Assembly: GCA_004356555.1 (NCBI GenBank)
Contig: SMWY01000120.1
Span: 1 to 19,128 of the forward strand
Direction of reading: 5' to 3'
DNA from: Candidatus Dadabacteria bacterium
GTDB lineage: Bacteria; Desulfobacterota_D; UBA1144; Nemesobacterales; UBA2774
DNA: 19,128 bases
How positions within the stretch are numbered: position 1 is the stretch's first letter; each line of letters starts with the position of its first letter. A model generated the notes under the pieces. The model was not told where the DNA came from. It saw nothing but the letters and a program-made list of their open reading frames with translations, and searched no databases. The translations under genes and the position numbers were made by a program. Shown here piece by piece: positions 1 through 6,682 of this stretch.

Positions 1-801
1 AAGAAGCTCTCCAGCAAAGAAATAGACGATCTGGTCTCTAAGAACGCTGCCGAGGGAAAAAGCACTTATCTTGTCGACAAAGATGTCCTTAAAGAAGTTA
101 ACCCCGAAATTATTTTAACTCAAAAGCTGTGTGAAGTGTGCGCAGTATCGGGTAATCAGGTTATGGAGGCTGTGGAGATATTGGGTCACAGTCCTGAAAT
201 AATTTCTTTAGAACCTACAACTATTAGTGAAATCTTGGACACGATAATCACAATCGGTGAGGCTACCGGGACTAAAGAAAGAGCTAGGGAGATTACAGAT
301 AAGCTCAAAGCCAGAGTAGAGAGAATTAAATCACTACTTGAAGACGAGAAAGACCGTCCCAGGGTATTTTGTCTCGAGTGGCTTGACCCTCCTTATGTCG
401 GGGGACACTGGGTACCTGAAATGGTTGAAATGGCAGGTGGAGACAACGGTATAGGAAAGCCCGGAGAGCCTTCATTCAAAGTTACATGGGAAGAAATTGT
501 GGATTTTGCCCCCCAGATGCTCTTTATAATGCCCTGCGGCTTTGATATAGAAAAAACCCTAAATGAATTAGATGCAGCATCTTCAAAAGACGAGTGGTTT
601 TCTCTCCCTGCAACAACTAGAGGGCAAATTTATTTAGTCGATGCTAACTCATACTTTAGCAGGCCGGGACCAAGGATTGTGGACGGTCTCGAAATCCTGG
701 CAAGAGCCATACACCCGGAAGTAATTAAAGGATATGCCCCGCCTCCCGACTCAATTATTAATCTAAGGAATTACATGCAGCTTGAACTATTTTCGGGATA
801 A
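1..801 (+). CDS. Cobalamin-type ABC substrate-binding protein (5' partial)
   Basis: The frame is open from base 1 with no in-frame stop, so the true start lies upstream; the GTG at 136 is internal. The visible 266 residues match the BtuF/FecB-like periplasmic-binding fold (COG0614): residues near LCEVCAV, SLEPTTI and EILDTI in the first lobe, LEWLDPP and GHWVPEM at the hinge, and the C-terminal RPGPRIVDGLEILARAIHP. The LEWLDPP/GHWVPEM/MPCGF set is what I know from a stand-alone cobalamin-binding protein family that often lacks a signal peptide, so it may act in the cytoplasm, but the N-terminus is outside the window. It ends 3 nt before a second, different binding protein and heads the importer operon. 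Corrinoid as ligand is family inference; heme or siderophore is less likely. Confidence 0.85.
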   Translation, partial: KKLSSKEIDDLVSKNAAEGKSTYLVDKDVLKEVNPEIILTQKLCEVCAVSGNQVMEAVEILGHSPEIISLEPTTISEILDTIITIGEATGTKERAREITDKLKARVERIKSLLEDEKDRPRVFCLEWLDPPYVGGHWVPEMVEMAGGDNGIGKPGEPSFKVTWEEIVDFAPQMLFIMPCGFDIEKTLNELDAASSKDEWFSLPATTRGQIYLVDANSYFSRPGPRIVDGLEILARAIHPEVIKGYAPPPDSIINLRNYMQLELFSG

Positions 802-804
802 TCA

Positions 805-1689
805 ATGATAAGAAAGACATTTTTCAGAGGACTCTTAACTGCATTTTTTATATTTATAACATGCTTATATAGCTACTCAGACGATAACCCTAAGCGTATT
901 GTTTCATTATCTCCAAACTTGACTCAAGTGATTTACGCTCTTGGTGCATGGGAAAAAGTGGTAGGGGTAACTATTTATGATGATTTTCCCGCCGAGGCAA
1001 AAGAGCTGCCTAAAATCGGTGGTTGGATAAACCCAAATTACGAGGCAATAATTTTGCTAAAACCTGATCTCGTAGTGCTTATGAAAGATCAGGACACCAT
1101 ATTTGGTGAAAAGATAAGAGATCTGGGATTAAAAACATACGTAATTGATAGCAATGACTCTATCAGCGATATACTTAAATCAATTTCCGATCTTGGATCT
1201 GTACTCAATAAAAACCAGGAAGCGACAATCTTGAGAAATAATATTGAAACTAATCTAAACAAAATTAAAGAATTGACAAAGGACAGCCAGAAGAAGAAAG
1301 TCCTAATAGTTGTCGGCAGAAGTCCGGGAACACTAGAGGATATATATGTAATAGGACGAGATAATTATATAAACGAGCTGCTTACTATAGCCGGAGGGGA
1401 AAACGTAGTAGAGAATAAAAGGCTCTCAATCAAAATTACTCAGGAAGCAATACTTTATTTTGACCCTGATATAATTGTCGAAGTAAATCACGAGAAACTT
1501 AATAGGGAATCTGAAATATTAAATACCTGGGCAAATCTTAAACTTGCTAAAGCTGTGAGGAACAATCAGGTATTTATACTTTCAAGCACCTTCTTGCTCC
1601 ATCCGAGCCAAAGAATTGTCGATGGTGCCAGGGTACTGGCTGAAACTCTCCACCCTGAACTAAAAGAAAAATATGGCAACAATAATTAA
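805..1689 (+). CDS. btuF: Periplasmic corrinoid-binding protein, BtuF-like
   Basis: This 294-residue protein starts with a basic stretch and a hydrophobic core (residues 6-25, ending near SYSDD) that read as a Sec signal peptide. The mature part opens with RIVSLSPNLTQVIYALGA, then VGVTIYDDFP and LPKIGG..NPNYEAI..LKPDLVV, the usual signature of BtuF-like binding proteins that deliver vitamin B12 to BtuCD. A central helix-rich linker (about 125-165) separates the two lobes, as expected for this class. It ends with SQRIVDGARVLAETLHPEL, the same terminal motif as the preceding gene, although the two proteins otherwise differ. The start ATG lies 3 nt after the upstream stop with only a weak SD (CGGGA), so translation is probably coupled. 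Its last 17 nt overlap the ATPase gene. Confidence 0.87.
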   Translation: MIRKTFFRGLLTAFFIFITCLYSYSDDNPKRIVSLSPNLTQVIYALGAWEKVVGVTIYDDFPAEAKELPKIGGWINPNYEAIILLKPDLVVLMKDQDTIFGEKIRDLGLKTYVIDSNDSISDILKSISDLGSVLNKNQEATILRNNIETNLNKIKELTKDSQKKKVLIVVGRSPGTLEDIYVIGRDNYINELLTIAGGENVVENKRLSIKITQEAILYFDPDIIVEVNHEKLNRESEILNTWANLKLAKAVRNNQVFILSSTFLLHPSQRIVDGARVLAETLHPELKEKYGNNN

Positions 1690-2446
1690 TTGTAGCGACC
1701 TCGCCTTCTCTTATAACGAAACCAGCGTTCTAAGGGGAATTAACCTATCAATTGTCCCCGGGAAGATGTTAGGGATTTTGGGAGCAAACGGGGCCGGCAA
1801 ATCGACTCTCCTTAAAATCCTCTGTGGAGTATTAAAACCAAAAAGCGGCGAAGCGCTCTTCAAAGATAAAGAGCTCTCTAAAATGGATAGAAGAGAGATT
1901 GCAAAGGGAATCGCCTATATTCCTCAGGACCCTATGTTTGCGTTTCCATTCACAGTAAACGAAGTTGTCCTAATGGGAAGAGCCCCGTATATAGGCAGCT
2001 TCGAATTTGAAAGAGAAAAAGACAGAGAAATAGCCAAAAGAGCAATGGAAACTGTAGGCATATTCCATCTTAAAGACCGGCTGATAAGTGAAGTCTCGGC
2101 AGGTGAAAGACAACTTTCGTCGATAGCGCGGGGACTCGTGCAGGAGCCCGAGATCATGATTTTAGATGAGCCGGCTACCTATCTTGATGTGAAGCATAGA
2201 ACCGAGATTATGAACATACTGAGGGAACTTAAAGAAGAAAGAGGTCTATCGATAATTGCAGCTACACACGATATATTCTCTTCACTATTCTACTTTGATG
2301 AAATTATGATACTTAAGGACGGTAGTATTCTGGCTGAAGGAAAATCAGATGAGGTTATTAATAGCGAAATACTAAGCTCAGCTTACGGAATTCAGGTAAC
2401 AGTCAAAAAGGAAAACGGGAGGGTCTTTGTTTTCCCTAATCAGTAA
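1673..2446 (+). CDS. btuD: ABC transporter ATP-binding protein (BtuD/FecE family)
   Basis: Cytoplasmic ATPase subunit of the importer, 257 residues, full length for the family. Walker A is GANGAGKST at residues 37-45, the Q-loop is Q85 in YIPQD, the signature is VSAGERQ at 141-147 (SAGE instead of the more common SGGE, normal in this family), Walker B is IMILDEP at 161-167 and the switch histidine is H199 in ATHD. The MGR.PY motif at 101-106 is typical of FecE/BtuD/HmuV ATPases. The start ATG is inside the 3' end of the binding-protein gene (17-nt overlap, different frame), which implies translational coupling and a fixed subunit ratio. Substrate is inferred from the neighbouring binding proteins, not from this sequence. 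Confidence 0.93.
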   Translation: MATIINCSDLAFSYNETSVLRGINLSIVPGKMLGILGANGAGKSTLLKILCGVLKPKSGEALFKDKELSKMDRREIAKGIAYIPQDPMFAFPFTVNEVVLMGRAPYIGSFEFEREKDREIAKRAMETVGIFHLKDRLISEVSAGERQLSSIARGLVQEPEIMILDEPATYLDVKHRTEIMNILRELKEERGLSIIAATHDIFSSLFYFDEIMILKDGSILAEGKSDEVINSEILSSAYGIQVTVKKENGRVFVFPNQ

Positions 2447-2465
2447 CTCGTTCTGAGGGCTGTTT

Positions 2466-3509
2466 ATGAAGCAGATCGAGTTTGGTTTATTCAATATGAG
2501 CACGAATAGAAAATTTTTAATCTCAACCGTCCTGTTATTCGTTCTATGGATAATCGTAGCCTTGATAGCTATATTCACCGGAACATACAGTATCGGACCC
2601 TTTGAAGCCTTTGAAGCTTTTTCTAATTCAGATGAATTATCTAAAACAATCTTTTTTAAAATAAGAATCCCGAGGGTGCTCATGGCAACAATTGCGGGGG
2701 GTACTCTGGCAATTACCGGAGCAGCTCTTCAGGCGCTCTTTAGGAACCCACTAGCATCACCCTTTACACTTGGAATCTCCGGTGGAGCGTCCCTGGGAGC
2801 GCTATTAGCTTTAAAGTCGGGTCTTGCAGTAGGTTTCTTAGGATTCTCGATGGTTTCAATCTCCGCCTTTATTTTTTCTTTACTAACAATGCTGTTTGTC
2901 TATTCAGTCTCAAAAGTGCGAGGAGGAGTAGTTGCCACAGGCAGGTTGCTGCTCGCAGGAGTTGTAGCTAACTTTCTTTATTCCGCAGTAATAATGTTTA
3001 TACAGTTTTTTTCGACCTTTACTGAGTCACTTCAGACAATGCGCTGGGTTATGGGAAGTCTTGATATAGTTGGGTTCGATACAGTTTGGAAAACTCTTAT
3101 ATTTGTGATTCCCGGATGCTTAATATTACTTTCTTTAACAAAAGATATGAATTTGTTTGGTCTCGGCGATGATGTAGCATTATCGCTGGGTGTGAATGTT
3201 AAGCGGATGGAAAAGAAAATTTATTTTGCAACATCCCTTGCAGCGGGTGCTGTAATCTCAGTAACCGGCCCGATCGGGTTTGTTGGACTTATTATTCCTC
3301 ACATTCTGAGAATGGTATTGGGAGTGGATAATAGAATTATCCTGCCATGCTCTTTTCTTTTAGGAGCTACATTTTTAACCGCTGCTGATACGGTGTCCAG
3401 AACTATTATCTCTCCGGTTGAAATTCCGGTTGGAATAATTACAGCTTCTATAGGCGGAATTTTCTTCCTCTGGCTCTTAATAAAAACCAAGAAAGAGATA
3501 ATAGTTTAG
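2466..3509 (+). CDS. btuC: ABC transporter permease, FecCD/BtuC family
   Basis: Integral membrane subunit of 347 residues with about ten hydrophobic segments, the usual FecCD/BtuC count. Diagnostic stretches are RIPRVLMATIAGG (68-80), GAALQALFRNPLASP (85-99) with LGISGGA following, and near residues 265-285 GPIGFVGLIIPHILR, the region that contacts the ATPase. ATG 2466 is preceded by GAGGG (2455-2459) at good spacing; a second ATG ten codons later (2496) is possible but has no SD. It lies 19 nt downstream of the ATPase and closes the operon: an inverted repeat begins 2 nt after its stop. Two permease copies would form the channel through which corrinoid passes from the binding protein to the cytoplasm. 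Confidence 0.92.
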   Translation: MKQIEFGLFNMSTNRKFLISTVLLFVLWIIVALIAIFTGTYSIGPFEAFEAFSNSDELSKTIFFKIRIPRVLMATIAGGTLAITGAALQALFRNPLASPFTLGISGGASLGALLALKSGLAVGFLGFSMVSISAFIFSLLTMLFVYSVSKVRGGVVATGRLLLAGVVANFLYSAVIMFIQFFSTFTESLQTMRWVMGSLDIVGFDTVWKTLIFVIPGCLILLSLTKDMNLFGLGDDVALSLGVNVKRMEKKIYFATSLAAGAVISVTGPIGFVGLIIPHILRMVLGVDNRIILPCSFLLGATFLTAADTVSRTIISPVEIPVGIITASIGGIFFLWLLIKTKKEIIV

Positions 3510-3510
3510 A

Positions 3511-3551
3511 CCTAATGCAGATTTGAATAGAGAGAAAATAATCTGATTAGG
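3511..3551. terminator. Inverted repeat between convergent genes, possible terminator
   Basis: Arms 3511-3523 (CCTAATGCAGATT) and 3540-3551 (AATCTGATTAGG) pair over 12 bp with a single bulged G at 3517, leaving a 16-nt loop. It lies 2 nt after the permease stop and 38 nt beyond the stop of the convergent small gene, where a terminator is expected. There is no long T-run on either side, only TTTTAAATTAAAA a few bases to the right, so intrinsic termination is uncertain; it may instead protect the 3' end of the transcript. Confidence 0.45.
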
Positions 3552-3589
3552 ACCATTTTAAATTAAAACCTTACGGCTATTTCCTATTA

Positions 3590-3856
3590 TCATGCAGCCT
3601 TAAATGGGTCGTCGTCTCCTCCACCCCCACCTTCTGCAGGTGCTTCTTCTGCAGGTGCTTCTTCGGCAGGTGCAGCCTCTGCAGGTGCGGATTCAGCCGC
3701 GTCCGCTGTAGCAAATTCAGTGCCATCAGTGGCAGGTTCTTCAGGTGCCGACGGTGGCTCTGGTGGTGCATCGGCGGCGCCGCCATCAGCTTCCCCATGA
3801 GGTGATACAAAATACCAACCTAAAAACGCTAAACCTATTATAATTAGTGTCCACAT
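3590..3856 (-). CDS. Small Ala/Pro/Glu-rich protein with N-terminal membrane anchor, function unknown
   Basis: I do not recognise this 88-residue protein. The first 18 residues (MWTLIIIGLAFLGWYFVS) are one hydrophobic segment with no basic start and no clear cleavage site, so a single-pass anchor is likely. The rest is low-complexity and acidic: Pro/Glu/Ala-rich up to about residue 74, including APAEEAPAEEAPAE, then a run of five Gly and the end DDDPFKAA. No globular domain is visible. The gene is credible because a near-perfect SD (AAGGAGG, complement of 3864-3870) sits 7-8 nt before the ATG. It is much richer in GC than its AT-rich surroundings. The shadow reading frame on the same strand has neither SD nor membrane segment. 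A periplasm-spanning linker is one possible reading. Confidence 0.7.
   Translation of the reverse strand: MWTLIIIGLAFLGWYFVSPHGEADGGAADAPPEPPSAPEEPATDGTEFATADAAESAPAEAAPAEEAPAEEAPAEGGGGGDDDPFKAA
3631..3690. repeat. Four 15-bp tandem repeats inside the small Ala/Pro/Glu-rich gene
   Basis: Units are 3631-3645, 3646-3660, 3661-3675 and 3676-3690. The first two are identical (CTTCTGCAGGTGCTT) and the other two differ at a few positions. Each unit is five codons, so copy-number change would keep the frame and vary only the length of the Ala/Pro/Glu linker. Confidence 0.9.
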
Positions 3857-4170
3857 CTTTATTTCCTCCTTATTAAATTATTAATAATTCTACAACACTT
3901 CTCTACATTAATAAACGAATACAGGCATGCTTGATTTTAATCTTTATATATCCCAATCCCATAAAAAACAATCATTCAATCTCTATGATTTATTTAACCA
4001 ATACCTTGATACTAATAAATTTTGTATATATATGTCAAGCAAAAATTTGCAAAACTAGCCAAATGTTATCCTATTTCTTTAAATTTTAGAAGCCAATATG
4101 TGGAATAAAACTATAATTTTACTATAAAATGCTATTATTATAGACCGTCTACAATATTAGGAGATTGAAA
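3857..4170. other. AT-rich gene-free stretch between divergent genes
   Basis: About 314 bp with no credible gene; the few short frames lack an SD and are under about 15 codons. It must carry the promoters of both flanking genes. Candidate -10 boxes are ATTCTA at 3887-3892 (TAGAAT on the minus strand) for the left gene and TATAAA/TATAAT-like runs around 4105-4125 for the right gene, but no convincing -35 partner was found. Composition is very AT-rich, with runs such as TATATATATG near 4024-4033. Confidence 0.6.
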
Positions 4171-4638
4171 TTGTTATCCTTAATACTAAAACCCTTACTT
4201 AAAAATTCTAATCAAACACTTGAAGACATTAATCTACCTCCCGATACCGAAATATCGCTTTCTCTAATAGAATCGGGTTGCATTTTCGTCTCTTTAAACA
4301 AGAAAGCAGCCCTTATAATAAAAAGTTCCCTTGATGAAATAAAGCTGCTCAAAAATATCAATAGAATAACTTTGAATTTTGAGTTGATAGAAAGACCGGA
4401 ATTCCCGTCTTTGGGCATGCATTTAGAAATAAACACAGTTTCTAATGCTTCATTTAAATTTGAATATTTTTTCAGCACTGAATCTATGGAAGAAATCGAC
4501 CTACTTAATAAACTTAAAGATCAAAATTATTTTGATATTTTATTCTTCAATACCCAAATTGAATATTCAAAAACTATAGAGCTCACTGAAGAGGAAAAGT
4601 CGGAGTTGAATTCACTGATTAATAAGGCTACTAAATAG
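4171..4638 (+). CDS. Hypothetical protein, unrecognised
   Basis: I cannot assign this protein of about 155 residues. It has no signal peptide or long hydrophobic segment, so it is probably cytoplasmic. It alternates short beta-like stretches (EISLSLIES, FVSLNKKAALIIK, ITLNFELIE, MHLEINTV, SFKFEYFF) with charged helices (SSLDEIKLLKN, TEEEKSELNSLINKA), which suggests a small alpha/beta domain. Codon use is AT-rich, like the gap before it. I choose TTG 4171 because AGGAG (4159-4163) stands 7 nt upstream; the in-frame TTG at 4165 would sit only 1 nt from that SD. It ends directly before the fabH promoter, whose -35 box begins 2 nt after the stop. Transcripts reading through would reach fabH. Confidence 0.7.
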   Translation: MLSLILKPLLKNSNQTLEDINLPPDTEISLSLIESGCIFVSLNKKAALIIKSSLDEIKLLKNINRITLNFELIERPEFPSLGMHLEINTVSNASFKFEYFFSTESMEEIDLLNKLKDQNYFDILFFNTQIEYSKTIELTEEEKSELNSLINKATK

Positions 4639-4639
4639 T

Positions 4640-4668
4640 TTGACAAAAGAGTCTGGTTGCCTGATAAT
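4640..4668 (+). promoter_or_regulatory. Sigma-70-type promoter for fabH
   Basis: TTGACA at 4640-4645, 17-nt spacer, GATAAT at 4663-4668: a perfect -35 and five of six -10 bases at ideal spacing. The predicted start point is near 4675, giving a leader of about 28 nt to the fabH TTG. Confidence 0.75.
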
Positions 4669-4693
4669 ATCCCATCAATAACTTAATGGGGTA
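4668..4693. promoter_or_regulatory. Dyad across the fabH start point, possible operator or SD-masking hairpin
   Basis: TATCCCAT (4668-4675) pairs with ATGGGGTA (4686-4693): 8 bp with one G-T, loop of 10. The dyad runs from the last base of the -10 box to about +19, a usual place for a repressor. The right arm holds GGGG (4688-4691), the only SD-like bases before fabH. Confidence 0.4.
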
Positions 4694-4702
4694 TTAACAA
4701 AC

Positions 4703-5683
4703 TTGAGTTTTGTAAAGTTTCTTGGAATTGGCTCCGCTGTACCTGAAAAAATATTATCCAACTTAGACCTTGAGAAGATGATAGATACTTCCGATGAGTG
4801 GATACTTAGTAGGACCGGTATAGCTGAACGGAGAATAGTCGAACCGGAAGTAGCCACATCTGATCTTGCCTATGAAGCGTCCATAAAAGCACTAGAAGAT
4901 GCTTCCATGGATCCTGAAGACATAGACGGTATAGTAGTCGGCACAATTACGCCTGACTATATCTTCCCTTCCACAGCTTGCGTACTTCAAAGCCTACTCG
5001 GGGCAAATAATGCCTTTGCTTTTGATGTGCTTGCGGGTTGTTCCGGATTTATATATGCGCTACACGTGGCAAAAGGATTAATCCAAGGTGGCGGCTCTAA
5101 AAATCTTCTCGTAGTTGGGGCCGAAACAGTATCGAAAATAATGAACTATGAAGACCGGACGACCTGTATTTTATTCGGAGATGGAGCTGGGGCAGCAGTC
5201 ATCACTACTTCAGATACTCCTGGAATCCTATCTTCCTGTCTTGGAGCTAATGGGGATGGCGGGGAATTTCTTTATATGCCGGCAGGCGGGTCTCGTATGC
5301 CTACTTCTGAGGAAACCTTAAAGAATGGCAGCCACTTTTTACGGATGGAAGGCAAAGAAGTATTTAAAGAGGCGGTAAAAGCCCTTCAATCATCTACACT
5401 TGAAGCTATTAAATTGGCGGATATTACACCTGATGATATTGATCTATTAATTCCGCACCAGGCTAATTATAGAATCATTGAGGCGGTTAGAAAGCGTCTG
5501 AAATTACCTGAAGAAAAAGTATTTAGTAACCTTGACAGATATGGTAATACATCTTCTGCTTCCGTGCCCATAGCACTTGATGAAGCTGTTAAAAGCAGCA
5601 GGTTGAAAAGGGGAGATATTGTAGTTTTCTCCGCGTTCGGCGCCGGATTCACTTGGGGCGCTTCAGTAGTTAGATGGCAATAA
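4703..5683 (+). CDS. fabH: Beta-ketoacyl-ACP synthase III (FabH)
   Basis: Starts fatty acid elongation in the cytoplasm by condensing an acyl-CoA primer, usually acetyl-CoA, with malonyl-ACP. The protein is 326 residues, normal for FabH. The thiolase-fold catalytic triad is complete: C113 in AGCSGF, H252 in IPHQAN and N282 in GNTSSAS. DEWILSRTGI..RR (31-44) and FGDGAGAAV (158-166) are further FabH hallmarks. The start is TTG at 4703, since the conserved N-terminal KFLGIGSAVPEKILSN begins at once and no in-frame ATG or GTG fits; the only SD-like bases (GGGG, 4688-4691) are 11 nt away and lie in a dyad. The gene stands outside any fab cluster, so it may be a second initiation enzyme or simply dispersed. 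It has its own promoter. Confidence 0.95.
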   Translation: MSFVKFLGIGSAVPEKILSNLDLEKMIDTSDEWILSRTGIAERRIVEPEVATSDLAYEASIKALEDASMDPEDIDGIVVGTITPDYIFPSTACVLQSLLGANNAFAFDVLAGCSGFIYALHVAKGLIQGGGSKNLLVVGAETVSKIMNYEDRTTCILFGDGAGAAVITTSDTPGILSSCLGANGDGGEFLYMPAGGSRMPTSEETLKNGSHFLRMEGKEVFKEAVKALQSSTLEAIKLADITPDDIDLLIPHQANYRIIEAVRKRLKLPEEKVFSNLDRYGNTSSASVPIALDEAVKSSRLKRGDIVVFSAFGAGFTWGASVVRWQ

Positions 5684-5718
5684 ACTTAGAACTTTCGTAT
5701 TAAACCCTTTCCCAAATA

Positions 5719-5747
5719 TTAAGATAAGCTATATTCTCTGGTAAAAT
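5719..5747 (+). promoter_or_regulatory. Extended -10 promoter for the AEC transporter
   Basis: TTAAGA (5719-5724), 17-nt spacer, TAAAAT (5742-5747) with TGG immediately before it (TG at 5739-5740), an extended -10. Predicted start point near 5754, about 30 nt before the SD at 5784-5788. Confidence 0.5.
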
Positions 5748-5798
5748 GAAGATCCTACTCGAAAAATCTTTCTGACTATTGAAAGGAGATTCATAGCT

Positions 5799-6674
5799 AT
5801 TTTAAGTGAAATTATTAACGTAGTACTCCCTGTATTCCTTATTGCATCCATTGGATACTTATTTGGTAAAAGAAAAAAAATTGACCTTTCTTCGGTAAAC
5901 GATTTTGTAATCTACCTTGCTACACCTGCTCTAATAATATCCTCACTATCCAAAGACACAATTGAAATAAGCCTTGCTGGAACATTGTTCATTTCGGTAT
6001 GCATAATTATCGGCGTTTCATCTATTATAGGCTATCTGGCTGTAAAAAAACTGAACTTACCGCTAAAGGTTTATTTACCGCCTATTTTATTTGCCAATAC
6101 TGGAAACATGGGTCTGCCTTTAATTCTTTTTGCTTTTGGAGAAACAGGATTTTACGTGGGAATACTCTATATGGTCTCCACAACAATTCTTCACTACACA
6201 GTGGGAATTATGATTTTAAACTACGATAAAAGTCCGCTTGAAATATTTAAATTACCACTTGTCTACTCCGCCGTAGCAGGGGTAGTGCTCAGTGTATCAG
6301 AAGTTGAAATCCCAACTGCTCTTTTCAGGGCAGTGGATCTTTTGGGAGAGGCCAGTATACCGACAATGATATTTGCTCTTGGTTATAAACTCTCAGAAGT
6401 AAGACTCACTCATGTGGGCAGGTCATTTCTAATTGGTGGTATGAGAATATTGGTTGGGGTAATGCTTGGTATATTTGTAGTATGGGTATTTAAGCTCGAC
6501 GGAGTCGCAGCAAAAGTAGTTATTCTTCAATCTGCTATGCCGCCAGCAATATTTAACTTCGTTCTTGCAGAGAAATACAACCAGGACTCTAAGACAGTAG
6601 CGTCTATAATATTGGCGGGAACAATATTATCAATTATTACAACACCAATAATCCTCTCTTTTCTGATGAAGTAA
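5799..6674 (+). CDS. AEC-family (auxin efflux carrier-like) membrane transporter with non-canonical start
   Basis: Integral membrane protein of the AEC/bile-acid-arsenite-riboflavin transporter superfamily, likely exporting or moving an organic anion; the substrate cannot be read from sequence. Homology-like sequence begins at once after the SD: LSEIINVVLPVFLIASIGYLF, then VIYLATPALIISSLS, later FANTGNMGLPL (typical AEC motif) and near the C-terminus LQSAMPPAIFNFVLAEKY, also typical. From 5799 it has about 291 residues and eight to ten hydrophobic segments, close to normal. There is no ATG, GTG or TTG from 5745 to 5985; TTG 5985 would delete the first 62 residues and has no SD. AAAGGAGA (5782-5789) points to ATT 5799 or ATA 5793 as the start. 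It meets the minus-strand gene at 6683 with an 8-nt gap. Confidence 0.8.
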   Translation: MLSEIINVVLPVFLIASIGYLFGKRKKIDLSSVNDFVIYLATPALIISSLSKDTIEISLAGTLFISVCIIIGVSSIIGYLAVKKLNLPLKVYLPPILFANTGNMGLPLILFAFGETGFYVGILYMVSTTILHYTVGIMILNYDKSPLEIFKLPLVYSAVAGVVLSVSEVEIPTALFRAVDLLGEASIPTMIFALGYKLSEVRLTHVGRSFLIGGMRILVGVMLGIFVVWVFKLDGVAAKVVILQSAMPPAIFNFVLAEKYNQDSKTVASIILAGTILSIITTPIILSFLMK

Positions 6675-6682
6675 GATTCTGT

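Noticed and set aside
3577..3810. Alternative minus-strand frame overlapping the small Ala/Pro/Glu-rich gene
   Set aside because: It is a basic, His/Leu/Pro-rich translation of the same repeats with no SD; the overlapping frame has a near-perfect SD and a membrane segment.
5746..5775. Tiny upstream ORF (MKILLEKSF) before the AEC gene
   Set aside because: Its ATG lies inside the -10 box, upstream of the predicted transcript start near 5754, and it has no SD.
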